From JAIFWC01 sp035688135 (GTDB taxonomy: Bacteria; Patescibacteriota; Saccharimonadia; Saccharimonadales; UBA10212), in the NCBI GenBank assembly GCA_035688135.1, contig DASSNG010000048.1:1-35394 (forward strand): 35,394 bases of DNA, read 5' to 3'. Position 1 is the stretch's first letter; every line of letters starts with the position of its first letter. Position numbers and translations under genes: made by a program. Shown here in pieces: positions 1 to 5,862 of the stretch. The notes below the pieces were generated by a model. It saw nothing but the letters and a program-made list of their open reading frames with translations. It was not told the DNA's origin and made no database searches.

Positions 1-483
1 GGTGTAGCCCAGAAGCGGCAGCAGGATACCCCACAGCAGCCCGCCTAGGGCGTTGAACGTTAAGAAAATCCGGTAAGACATCCGGCCGATTCCCGCGGCG
101 ATGGGTACGAAAGTGCGGACCGCCGGGATGAATCGCGCCAGTATTAAAGATTGCGGCCCTTCTTTTACGAAGAATTCATGGGCTTCCTGGACGCGCTTAG
201 GCGAGAACCAAAAGGATTTGGGGCGGCTAAATAGCGCAGGGCCGAAGAGTTTACCCGTATAATAACCGGCGCTATTGCCCAGGATGGCGGCCGCCACACT
301 TATCACTATCAGGGCGGCAATGTTCAAATAGTGCTGCGAAGCCAGCAGCCCGGCTGTGAAGAGCAGGCTGTCACCGGGCAGGAAAAAACCAAAGATGATG
401 CCGGACTCTAAAAACAGCGCCAGGAAGATGCCGGCGTATCCGAAATCCTTCACCAGGTGGGCCGGATCAAAAAGATTATGCAT
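1..483 (-). CDS. DedA-family (SNARE-associated/VTT domain) membrane protein, 5' part
   Basis: The reverse strand reads from an ATG at 483 and stays open to the window edge (161 codons), so the C-terminus lies outside. The translation begins MHNLFDPAHLVKDFGYAGIF and contains the DedA hallmarks: an acidic hydrophobic first segment (FLALFLESGIIFGFFLPGDS), the G-N-x-x-G-Y motif (GNSAGYYTGKLFG) and the R-F-x-P-x-x-R-T-F-x-P-x-x-A-G motif (ARFIPAVRTFVPIAAG). DedA proteins are polytopic and linked to lipid carrier (undecaprenyl phosphate or phospholipid) translocation and membrane homeostasis. A TATAAT box lies 8 nt upstream of the start and no Shine-Dalgarno is visible, so the mRNA is probably leaderless. 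Family assignment is secure; the substrate is unknown. Confidence 0.93.
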   Translation of the reverse strand, partial: MHNLFDPAHLVKDFGYAGIFLALFLESGIIFGFFLPGDSLLFTAGLLASQHYLNIAALIVISVAAAILGNSAGYYTGKLFGPALFSRPKSFWFSPKRVQEAHEFFVKEGPQSLILARFIPAVRTFVPIAAGIGRMSYRIFLTFNALGGLLWGILLPLLGYT

Positions 484-491
484 GTCCTGTA

Positions 492-497
492 ATTATA
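492..497 (-). promoter_or_regulatory. -10 box of the dedA-like gene
   Basis: A perfect TATAAT on the minus strand ends 8 nt before the ATG at 483. Transcription would start at or next to the start codon. Confidence 0.55.
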
Positions 498-515
498 TTC
501 CATCTCACGGAACAC

Positions 516-544
516 TTGCACATATTATTAACAACGTGTATAAC
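516..544 (+). promoter_or_regulatory. Sigma70-type promoter of an intergenic transcript
   Basis: TTGCAC (516-521), a 17-nt spacer and TATAAC (539-544), with TG immediately before the -10 box. The expected transcription start is near 551. No ORF follows closely; a structured segment ending in an intrinsic terminator does. Confidence 0.5.
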
Positions 545-550
545 AGATAG

Positions 551-682
551 CATCGTGCGTAATTACATGTTTACCAACTTTAGCATTATTCTCGTGAAGC
601 GGGATGATGCTGTAGTTTGGTAAGCTCGCGCGTAAAAGCAAGAAACAACAACCGGACTACAGCAGAAAAGTCCGGTTTTTTT
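551..682 (+). ncRNA. Candidate small RNA or attenuated leader (promoter to terminator)
   Basis: Between the promoter at 516-544 and the intrinsic terminator at 650-682 there is no credible ORF, but there is a long imperfect hairpin. The arm TTTACCAA near 569-577 pairs with TTGGTAA at about 617-623, enclosing AGCATTATTCTCG (581-593) against CGGGATGATGCT (600-611) with G-U pairs and a short TGAA loop. The result is a unit of about 130 nt. It could be a free sRNA or the attenuator of the leader that continues to the ORF at 906. I checked for tmRNA, RNase P, SRP RNA and 6S hallmarks and did not find them. Boundaries are inferred. Confidence 0.42.
650..682 (+). terminator. Rho-independent terminator
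   Basis: A 9-bp stem, AACCGGACT (650-658) with AGTCCGGTT (669-677), closes a 10-nt loop. Seven T follow GTCCGG (676-682). Flanking AGCAA and TTGCT can extend the stem. Confidence 0.7.
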
Positions 683-688
683 GTTGCT

Positions 689-830
689 CTGCCGCTAGGC
701 TTCTAAACAAAGCACCAAAGTTGAAAAGCCTAGCGGTGGGGCAGTAAAGCTCCACGGCTGAAAGTTGTGGTTAAGTACTGTCTCAAGCACCAGCTCTCCA
801 CATCGGTGTTTGAGAGCAAAAAATCAGAAA
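689..830 (+). other. Structured leader region upstream of the ORF at 906
   Basis: Three consecutive stem-loops occur. CCGCTAGGCTT (692-702) pairs with AAGCCTAGCGG (726-736), 11 bp. CCAC and GTGG form a short stem near 753-770. TCTCAAGCACC (781-791) pairs with GGTGTTTGAGA (805-815), 11 bp with one G-U. The last stem is mutually exclusive with GCTCTC/GAGAGC (about 793-817), so two alternative folds are possible. From 831 to the Shine-Dalgarno at about 893-900 I see only GGCTGGCCCGAACCGGC, a weak inverted repeat. Function unknown. Confidence 0.4.
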
Positions 831-905
831 GAGAGGTGAGGCTGGCCCGAACCGGCTTTAACCCGCAGGCAAAGCAGGAACTTCAACCGTCTTAAAGGAG
901 GAGTC

Positions 906-1241
906 TTGAGCCATCACATCGGTATCCTGCCGGAGTCCTACATCGAGAAGCTGAAGGGGATGAGCCTGAAGGAGCTCGCCGCCGAGGCCGCGCTCATGCG
1001 CAGTGACAGCCGTCACCGCACCGGCACGGCCACCCGCAGGATCCTGCAGTGGGCCCGCCACAGCTTCGACGGCGAGACCTTGAAGGAGTTCATGAAGGCG
1101 TACTCCGCGGCGGTGGCCGCCGAAAGGCAGGCCCGCACCGAAGGACGCTCAGCGCGGCCGGACGACCGCCCGGTGAAGGGCGGCTGGTCGCGGTTCCGCG
1201 GCCGCCGCGAGAGCTCCGGGTTCGTCGCCTCCTATTCCTAG
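906..1241 (+). CDS. Hypothetical basic protein with high-GC codon use (111 aa)
   Basis: A TTG start at 906 follows a near-perfect anti-SD match (AAAGGAGG, about 893-900), unusual here because most nearby first genes lack a Shine-Dalgarno. I do not recognise the family. The protein has no signal peptide or membrane segment. A helical, charged first two-thirds (KLKGMSLKELAAEAALMR, then TRRILQWARHSFDGETLKEF) is followed by a basic, Arg-rich tail ending in SSGFVASYS. Third codon positions are almost all G or C, clearly unlike the flanking genes, which use many A/T-ending codons. This suggests recent transfer, possibly from a high-GC bacterium, and Actinobacteria are the hosts of Saccharibacteria. 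The antisense and +1 frames are also open, as expected of high-GC DNA. The Shine-Dalgarno supports this frame. Confidence 0.5.
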   Translation: MSHHIGILPESYIEKLKGMSLKELAAEAALMRSDSRHRTGTATRRILQWARHSFDGETLKEFMKAYSAAVAAERQARTEGRSARPDDRPVKGGWSRFRGRRESSGFVASYS

Positions 1242-1264
1242 CGGGTGGCGAGCCTAGGGGTTAG

Positions 1265-1414
1265 ATGGATCAGAAGCTGATCGAGCAGTCTCGGCGTTTC
1301 ACCCATGACCGGCGCCCGCCGGTCATCATCCAGCTCATACGCGCGGAGCTTCAGTCCGCCAGCGGCGGACAGGAGCGCGAGCGCGATGAGCCATCCGGGG
1401 CCAGCCGTCAGTGA
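1265..1414 (+). CDS. Possible small protein (49 aa), same high-GC segment
   Basis: ATG at 1265 to TGA at 1412-1414. It starts MDQKLIEQSRRFTHDRRP and ends RDEPSGASRQ. It has the same G/C-ending codon pattern as the ORF at 906 and lies 23 bp after it, so the two may form one transcription unit. The stop codon falls inside the terminator stem-loop at 1397-1425. The Shine-Dalgarno is weak (AGGGG at 1256-1260). No recognised domain; coding status is uncertain. Confidence 0.35.
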   Translation: MDQKLIEQSRRFTHDRRPPVIIQLIRAELQSASGGQERERDEPSGASRQ

Positions 1415-1425
1415 CGGCTGGCCCC
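1397..1425 (+). terminator. Strong hairpin terminator at the end of the high-GC segment
   Basis: A perfect 13-bp stem, GGGGCCAGCCGTC (1397-1409) with GACGGCTGGCCCC (1413-1425), has a 3-nt loop. A T/C-rich stretch (CTCTCTTTCTTT) follows 13 nt later rather than an immediate U-tract. It separates the high-GC segment from the next gene. Confidence 0.55.
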
Positions 1426-1459
1426 GTGAGGGCCTCCCTCTCTTTCTTTAACAACTTGG

Positions 1460-1465
1460 TATTAT
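1460..1465 (+). promoter_or_regulatory. Extended -10 box of the gene at 1472
   Basis: TGG-TATTAT places the -10 hexamer 6 nt before the ATG at 1472, fitting a leaderless transcript. Confidence 0.45.
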
Positions 1466-1471
1466 TAACAT

Positions 1472-1642
1472 ATGAAAACTCTCGTTTACGCCAGCGTCTT
1501 TATTTTCAGCACGATAGGCGGCTATATACCGTCGCTTTGGCACGCCGGGCTTTTTTCATTCTGGGGTATATTGGGGGGCATCCTCGGTACGGCCGTGGGC
1601 ATCTGGGTGGCTTTGAAAATAAACCAGAACTACGATTTCTAA
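1472..1642 (+). CDS. Small two-helix membrane protein (56 aa), unknown function
   Basis: It starts MKTLVYASVFIFSTIGGYIP. The first hydrophobic segment is residues 4-20. A second, glycine-rich segment (GILGGILGTAVGIWVALKI) follows after a short SLWHAGLFSF linker, and the tail is polar (NQNYDF). Small proteins of this plan, with a conserved IGGYIP-like turn and GxxxG-rich second helix, are, as I recall, common in Patescibacteria, but no function is known to me. A -10 box lies just upstream. A longer overlapping ORF at 1411-1659 in another frame is rejected because this frame has the promoter and a sensible membrane topology. Confidence 0.7.
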   Translation: MKTLVYASVFIFSTIGGYIPSLWHAGLFSFWGILGGILGTAVGIWVALKINQNYDF

Positions 1643-1692
1643 GGGGAATTATTGCTTGACGCAAGCGTAATAGGGGCATACGCTGGCTTTAC

Positions 1693-2979
1693 ATGGTGAT
1701 AAAAACGTCAAAAAAAATCGCGTCAAAAATTCCCCGCACGCTCCCAAAACTCAACCGTTCCTCAAAGAAGGAACTTAGCGCCGAAGATGTTGCCGCCGCC
1801 CGTAAATATATTGCCGGCTACTGGCCTAAGCTCACCAGGTTCCACGATAAGGATGACGACACCCTGCTGGGCCTGCCTCACCCGTACCTGGTACCGGCCT
1901 ATGAGGAAGGGCACGAGTTTGATTTCAATGAGCTTTACTACTGGGACAGCTACTTTATGGTCCAGGGCCTACTGGACGATAAGCATAAGGAACTGGTCAT
2001 GGGTGTGCTCGAGAACCTGCTGTTCACTTTTGAGCGGTTCAAAATAATACCGAATGCCTCCCGGACATACCTGATGGGCCGCAGCCAGCCGCCTTTCTTA
2101 AGCAGCTTCATCCTGGACGTATACAAGGCTTATAACCCGGGAAAGAAGTGGCTTAGGCGGGCAATCAATATAGCTGAGGCCGAATACCGCACGGTCTGGA
2201 CGGGCAAGACCAAACCTAACGCCCGCCTGGCTTACGAAGGCCTGAGCCGATATTACGATGTCAACTACCTGCATGACTTAGCCGAAGCCGAAAGCGGCTG
2301 GGATTTTACACCCCGCTTCGGGCATAAGGCGCTGAATTTCCTGCCGGTAGACTTAAACAGCCTGCTTTATAAGTATGAAAGGGATTTCGCTTACGCCGAA
2401 CGCCTGCTGGGAGAGGAAGAAAAAGCCCAGAAGTGGGACGAAGCCGCCCAAAGCCGCCGCCTGAACATGAACAAGCTGATGTGGAGCGAACTTAAGGATC
2501 TATATTACGATTATAATTTCGTAAAAAAGCACCGGGGGAACGTCAGCTCTCTGGCCTCTTATTACCCGCTGTGGGCCGGGCTGGTCGATGAACACCAGGC
2601 TTCCAAACTGGTCAATTCGCTCAGGAAGTTCGAGCAAAAAGGCGGCCTGTCGGTGACGGACGCCCTGCAGGTCACCGACCTTGTGCCCGGCGCCATGCCT
2701 ACGCAGTGGGCATACCCGAACGGCTGGGCGCCGCTGCATTTTCTAGTCGTAAAAGGCCTGCGGAAATACGGCTATGAGGAAGAAGCCCGCAGAATCGCCA
2801 TGAAATGGCTGCGGACTAATCTGGACTGGTTTAACAAGAACGGCGTGTTTTTAGAGAAATATAACGTGGTCCAGCCCGGCAAGCCGCCGGCCAAGGGCGC
2901 TTACCCTTCCCAGACCGGATTCGGCTGGACGAACTCCGTCTTTGAGTACTTCTGCCGCGAATTCATAGATAAGAATTAA
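1693..2979 (+). CDS. treA: Trehalase, glycoside hydrolase family 37 (428 aa)
   Basis: It would hydrolyse alpha,alpha-trehalose to two glucose molecules in the cytoplasm, since no signal peptide is present. GH37 signatures are visible: a first-signature equivalent EFDFNELYYWDSYF (about residues 76-89), ESGWDFTPR with the presumed general acid Asp204, the second signature as QWAYPNGWAP (338-347), and FLEKYNV with the presumed catalytic Glu388, then QTGFGWTN. The usual motif is QWDxPxGWAP, so Asp340 is replaced by Ala. This could change activity or specificity. At 428 aa it is shorter than E. coli TreA (about 565 aa). A weak promoter, TTGACG (1656-1661), 17 nt, TACGCT (1679-1684), precedes it. 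For an epibiont, host trehalose is a plausible substrate (inference). Confidence 0.88.
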   Translation: MVIKTSKKIASKIPRTLPKLNRSSKKELSAEDVAAARKYIAGYWPKLTRFHDKDDDTLLGLPHPYLVPAYEEGHEFDFNELYYWDSYFMVQGLLDDKHKELVMGVLENLLFTFERFKIIPNASRTYLMGRSQPPFLSSFILDVYKAYNPGKKWLRRAINIAEAEYRTVWTGKTKPNARLAYEGLSRYYDVNYLHDLAEAESGWDFTPRFGHKALNFLPVDLNSLLYKYERDFAYAERLLGEEEKAQKWDEAAQSRRLNMNKLMWSELKDLYYDYNFVKKHRGNVSSLASYYPLWAGLVDEHQASKLVNSLRKFEQKGGLSVTDALQVTDLVPGAMPTQWAYPNGWAPLHFLVVKGLRKYGYEEEARRIAMKWLRTNLDWFNKNGVFLEKYNVVQPGKPPAKGAYPSQTGFGWTNSVFEYFCREFIDKN

Positions 2980-2981
2980 TA

Positions 2982-2987
2982 TATAAT
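2982..2987 (+). promoter_or_regulatory. -10 box of the tRNA-Val transcript
   Basis: A perfect TATAAT ends 10 nt before the mature tRNA 5' end, immediately after the trehalase stop. No clear -35 box. Confidence 0.5.
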
Positions 2988-2997
2988 CTTGTTGCAG

Positions 2998-3073
2998 GGG
3001 TAATTAGCTCAACGGCTAGAGCGCTTGATTCACATTCAAGAGGTTACAGGTTCGAATCCTGTATTACCCACCA
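2998..3073 (+). tRNA. tRNA-Val (anticodon CAC)
   Basis: A full cloverleaf can be drawn. Acceptor GGGTAAT (2998-3004) pairs with ATTACCC (3063-3069). The D arm is GCTC/GAGC. The anticodon stem is CTTGA/TCAAG with loop TTCACAT and anticodon CAC at 3031-3033. The T arm is ACAGG TTCGAAT CCTGT. The discriminator A is followed by an encoded CCA (3071-3073). It would decode GTG (Val). The next gene starts only 5 nt after CCA. Confidence 0.96.
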
Positions 3074-3078
3074 AGATT

Positions 3079-3597
3079 ATGAAGAAACTTAGCGCCGGGT
3101 TGTTGATATACAGGCTTAAAGATGGGCTGCCGCAAGTCTTCATCGTGCATAACGGCGGGCCCTATTGGGCCAAAAAGGATGACGGGGTGTGGTCGCTGCC
3201 CAAAGGCGAGATACACGAAGGCGAGGAGCCCCTGGAAGCGGCGAAGCGGGAGTTCACGGAAGAGACCGGTTTTATGGCTCCGGAAGGGCCTTATATAGAT
3301 TTGGGCAGGGCCGAATATCCCAGCGGCGGCAAAGATGTCATAGCCTGGGCTGCGGAAGGCGATGTTGATCCGGCCAAGCTGAAAAGTAATACCTTTGAAA
3401 TGCAGTGGCCCCCAAGAAGCGGCAAGCTGCAGCGGTTTCCGGAAATAGATAGGGGCGGGTGGTTCCCGCTGCCCCAAGCCTGCGTAAAACTGTTTCCTCC
3501 CAACAGGGTTTTTCTGGAGCGGCTGGCCAATGAACTGCGCGTTTCTTTCGGCGCCGAAGAGATACCGCCGCCCCCGCCGCAGCCTTCTCTGTTCTAG
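3079..3597 (+). CDS. NUDIX hydrolase (172 aa)
   Basis: The reading frame is open through the tRNA, but the sensible start is ATG at 3079 (MKKLSAGLLIYRLKDG), 5 nt after the tRNA CCA. A complete Nudix box, G-x5-E-x7-R-E-x2-E-E-x-G, is present around residues 41-63 (GEIHEGEEPLE, then REFTEETGF) and would bind Mg2+ for hydrolysis of nucleoside diphosphate-linked substrates. The LPKG before the box and the WAAEGD segment resemble the Ap4A/dATP-type branch, but the substrate cannot be read from sequence. The tail is proline-rich (IPPPPPQPSLF). There is no Shine-Dalgarno: the gene is probably co-transcribed with tRNA-Val, and tRNA 3' processing would leave an almost leaderless mRNA. Confidence 0.9.
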   Translation: MKKLSAGLLIYRLKDGLPQVFIVHNGGPYWAKKDDGVWSLPKGEIHEGEEPLEAAKREFTEETGFMAPEGPYIDLGRAEYPSGGKDVIAWAAEGDVDPAKLKSNTFEMQWPPRSGKLQRFPEIDRGGWFPLPQACVKLFPPNRVFLERLANELRVSFGAEEIPPPPPQPSLF

Positions 3598-3617
3598 CCA
3601 CATCATTATCTATCGGA

Positions 3618-3623
3618 TACAAT
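3618..3623 (+). promoter_or_regulatory. -10 box of metG
   Basis: TACAAT lies 7 nt before the ATG at 3631, without a Shine-Dalgarno, suggesting a leaderless transcript. Confidence 0.4.
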
Positions 3624-3630
3624 TAACTGA

Positions 3631-5091
3631 ATGGCTAACTTCTATGTAACTACGTCTATTCCCTATGTGAATAGCGAACCGCACATCGGCTTCGCCATGG
3701 AGCTGGTGCAGGCCGATGTCCTGGCGCGGTATGCCAGGCAAAGGGGTTTATTAACTGTCTTTTCTACCGGCACCGATGAGCACGGCGGCAAAATCGCCGA
3801 AAAAGCGGCTGAAGCCGGAATCACCCCGAAGGAATTCGCCGATAAAATCAGCGCCAGCTTCCAGGATATCCTGCCACTGCTGGATATCAGCAATGATAAG
3901 TTCGTCCGCACGACCGATGAAGCCCATGAACAGCGGGCCCAGCTTATCTGGGCGGACTTAAGCGACTACATCCAAAAAGGCAGCTATACCGGCTGGTATT
4001 GTACAGGCGATGAAGCTTTCTTCCCGGAGAGCGTCGTCAAAGAGAACAAAGGTATCTGCCCGGCCCATAACCGCCCCTACGAAAAAATCCATGAAGAGAA
4101 CTACTTCTTCAAGCTGAGCGCTTTTACCGCAGGGGTCAAAGAGGCCATAGAGTCGGGCGCGCTGGCAATCTACCCGCAGACCCGCAAGCACGAGATACTG
4201 GCTGTCCTGAACGAAGGCCTGGAGGATATCAGCGTCAGCCGTCCAAAGGAAAAAATCGCCTGGGGCATTCCGGTGCCCGGCGATGACAGCCAGGTCATGT
4301 ATGTCTGGTTCGAAGCCCTCATGAATTACATAACCGTCCTGGGGTACCCGGAACACCAGGATTATAAGGATTTTTGGCCAGCCAGCGTACAGATAATAGG
4401 CAAGGATATCCTGCGTTTCCATGCGGCAATCTGGCCGGCCATGCTGCTGGCGCTTAAACAGCCCTTGCCAAAAGCCTTGTACGTACACGGCTTCGTTACC
4501 GTTAACGGCCAGAAAATGAGCAAGACGCTGGGCAATGTGGTGGCGCCAAAGGATATCGTTGAGAAGTACGGCACGGATACCTTCCGCTATTTCTTCCTGC
4601 GCCATATCCCCAGCTACGGCGACGGCGATTTCAGCTGGGAGCGCCTGGAGGCGGCCTATAACAACGAACTGGCGGACCAGCTGGGAAATGCCGTGTCGCG
4701 CACGGCCGCTATGGTACTGCGCTACCAGGAGGGGGTGACCGGCACGATTCCGGAGGCCGAACACGACATGGGCCCTTATCAGGAAGCGCTGGGCCAATGC
4801 CGTTTTGATAAAGCCCTAGACGAAGTCTGGGAACAGGTGAAAGGCCTTAACCAGTACATCGAAGAAACCAAGCCCTGGGAAATAGCCAAAACCGGCGACC
4901 AGGACCATTTACGAGAAACGCTGGCCTATATGGTAGGCGCTCTGCAGGAAATAAGCGTTCTGTTGGAGCCGTTCATGCCGTCTACGGCCGCAAGGATAAA
5001 AGATACCTTCGCCAGCGGCGTCATAAAGAAACAGCCCGAGCCGCTTTTCCCTAAACACCAGTCCGCCAAGCAGCCGCCCGCTCATAAGTGA
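3631..5091 (+). CDS. metG: Methionyl-tRNA synthetase (486 aa)
   Basis: Class I synthetase that charges tRNA-Met in the cytoplasm. The HIGH-type motif is PHIG at residues 17-20 and the KMSKS-type motif is KMSKT at 295-299. The zinc/knuckle region is reduced: YCTGDEAFF and CPAHNRP retain only part of the usual cysteines, as in one-knuckle MetRS forms. WFEALMNYI and the helical anticodon-binding domain (ETKPWEIAK) are also clear. It ends soon after that domain, without the C-terminal EMAP/Trbp111-like extension. It is the first gene of a run with tatD (3-nt gap) and the cysteine desulfurase (4-nt overlap). Confidence 0.97.
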   Translation: MANFYVTTSIPYVNSEPHIGFAMELVQADVLARYARQRGLLTVFSTGTDEHGGKIAEKAAEAGITPKEFADKISASFQDILPLLDISNDKFVRTTDEAHEQRAQLIWADLSDYIQKGSYTGWYCTGDEAFFPESVVKENKGICPAHNRPYEKIHEENYFFKLSAFTAGVKEAIESGALAIYPQTRKHEILAVLNEGLEDISVSRPKEKIAWGIPVPGDDSQVMYVWFEALMNYITVLGYPEHQDYKDFWPASVQIIGKDILRFHAAIWPAMLLALKQPLPKALYVHGFVTVNGQKMSKTLGNVVAPKDIVEKYGTDTFRYFFLRHIPSYGDGDFSWERLEAAYNNELADQLGNAVSRTAAMVLRYQEGVTGTIPEAEHDMGPYQEALGQCRFDKALDEVWEQVKGLNQYIEETKPWEIAKTGDQDHLRETLAYMVGALQEISVLLEPFMPSTAARIKDTFASGVIKKQPEPLFPKHQSAKQPPAHK

Positions 5092-5094
5092 CCT

Positions 5095-5862
5095 ATGCAG
5101 TTTGTAGACACGCATTGCCATCTTCAATTCCCAAAATTGGCCGATAATATCGACGGGGTAATAAGCTCCGCCGCCAAGGCCGGAGTTGGCCGTATTATCT
5201 GTGTTGGCACGACTCCCGCTGACTCCCGCCAAGCCGTAAATTACGCCGCGGAATTCGATAATGTCTGGGCCGCCGTTGGCGCGCATCCTCATGACGGTAA
5301 GGAATTTAATCCCGGCAAAGACCTGAGCTTCCTGAAAGAACTGGCCGCCAAACCGAAAGTAGTCGCTATCGGCGAAATCGGTTTGGATTTCTATAAAGAC
5401 TACTCGCCTAAAGACGAGCAGGAGAAACTGTTCCGGATGCAGCTGGAAGCCGGATTGCCATTCGGGCTGCCTTTTATCTTCCACGTCCGCGACGCCTGGA
5501 AGGATTTTTGGCGCATCATGGATGACTACCAAGTCCCTGGCGCGGTAGTCCACAGCTTTACGGCCGGCCAGAAACAGCTGGACAGGGTCCTGGAAAAGGG
5601 CTGGTATGTAGGGCTCAACGGCATAATGACCTTTACCCGTGACGAAGCCCAGCTGTCCGCCGCCAAAAACGTGCCTTCCGGCCGGCTGCTGCTGGAAACC
5701 GACGCGCCTTTCTTGGGACCGGCTCCGGAAAGGCCGGCTGTCTGCGAGCCCAGGCACATCCGGGTTACGGCTGAGTTCCTCGCGGCGCTAAGGGGCGAAT
5801 CACTCGAGGAGCTGGCCGCTAAAACGACAGATAACGCCGAAAGGCTGTTCCGCATACGATGA
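5095..5862 (+). CDS. tatD: TatD-family metal-dependent DNase (255 aa)
   Basis: A TIM-barrel hydrolase of the amidohydrolase superfamily, with 3'-5' exonuclease or endonuclease activity. Metal ligands are in place: VDTHCH (His7, His9), the IGEIGLDFY glutamate, FHVRDAW, HSFTAG and the ETDAPFL aspartate near the C-terminus. Length is typical for the family (about 260 aa). The metG-tatD adjacency is common in bacteria. The stop overlaps the next start (ATGA). Confidence 0.95.
   Translation: MQFVDTHCHLQFPKLADNIDGVISSAAKAGVGRIICVGTTPADSRQAVNYAAEFDNVWAAVGAHPHDGKEFNPGKDLSFLKELAAKPKVVAIGEIGLDFYKDYSPKDEQEKLFRMQLEAGLPFGLPFIFHVRDAWKDFWRIMDDYQVPGAVVHSFTAGQKQLDRVLEKGWYVGLNGIMTFTRDEAQLSAAKNVPSGRLLLETDAPFLGPAPERPAVCEPRHIRVTAEFLAALRGESLEELAAKTTDNAERLFRIR

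Noticed and set aside
551..900. RNase P RNA, tmRNA, SRP RNA or 6S RNA
   Set aside because: GAAAAGTCCGG at about 665-675 recalls the RNase P P4 region, but other universal RNase P motifs are missing. No tRNA-like ends or tag ORF for tmRNA, no SRP tetraloop motif, no single long 6S hairpin.
1411..1659. 82-codon ORF starting in the terminator hairpin
   Set aside because: The overlapping frame 1472-1642 encodes a sensible two-helix membrane protein with a -10 box just upstream.
3958..4797. 279-codon minus-strand ORF inside metG
   Set aside because: Shadow of a confidently identified metG.
4909..5757. 282-codon minus-strand ORF over metG/tatD
   Set aside because: Spans the junction of two well-supported plus-strand genes and shows no domain.
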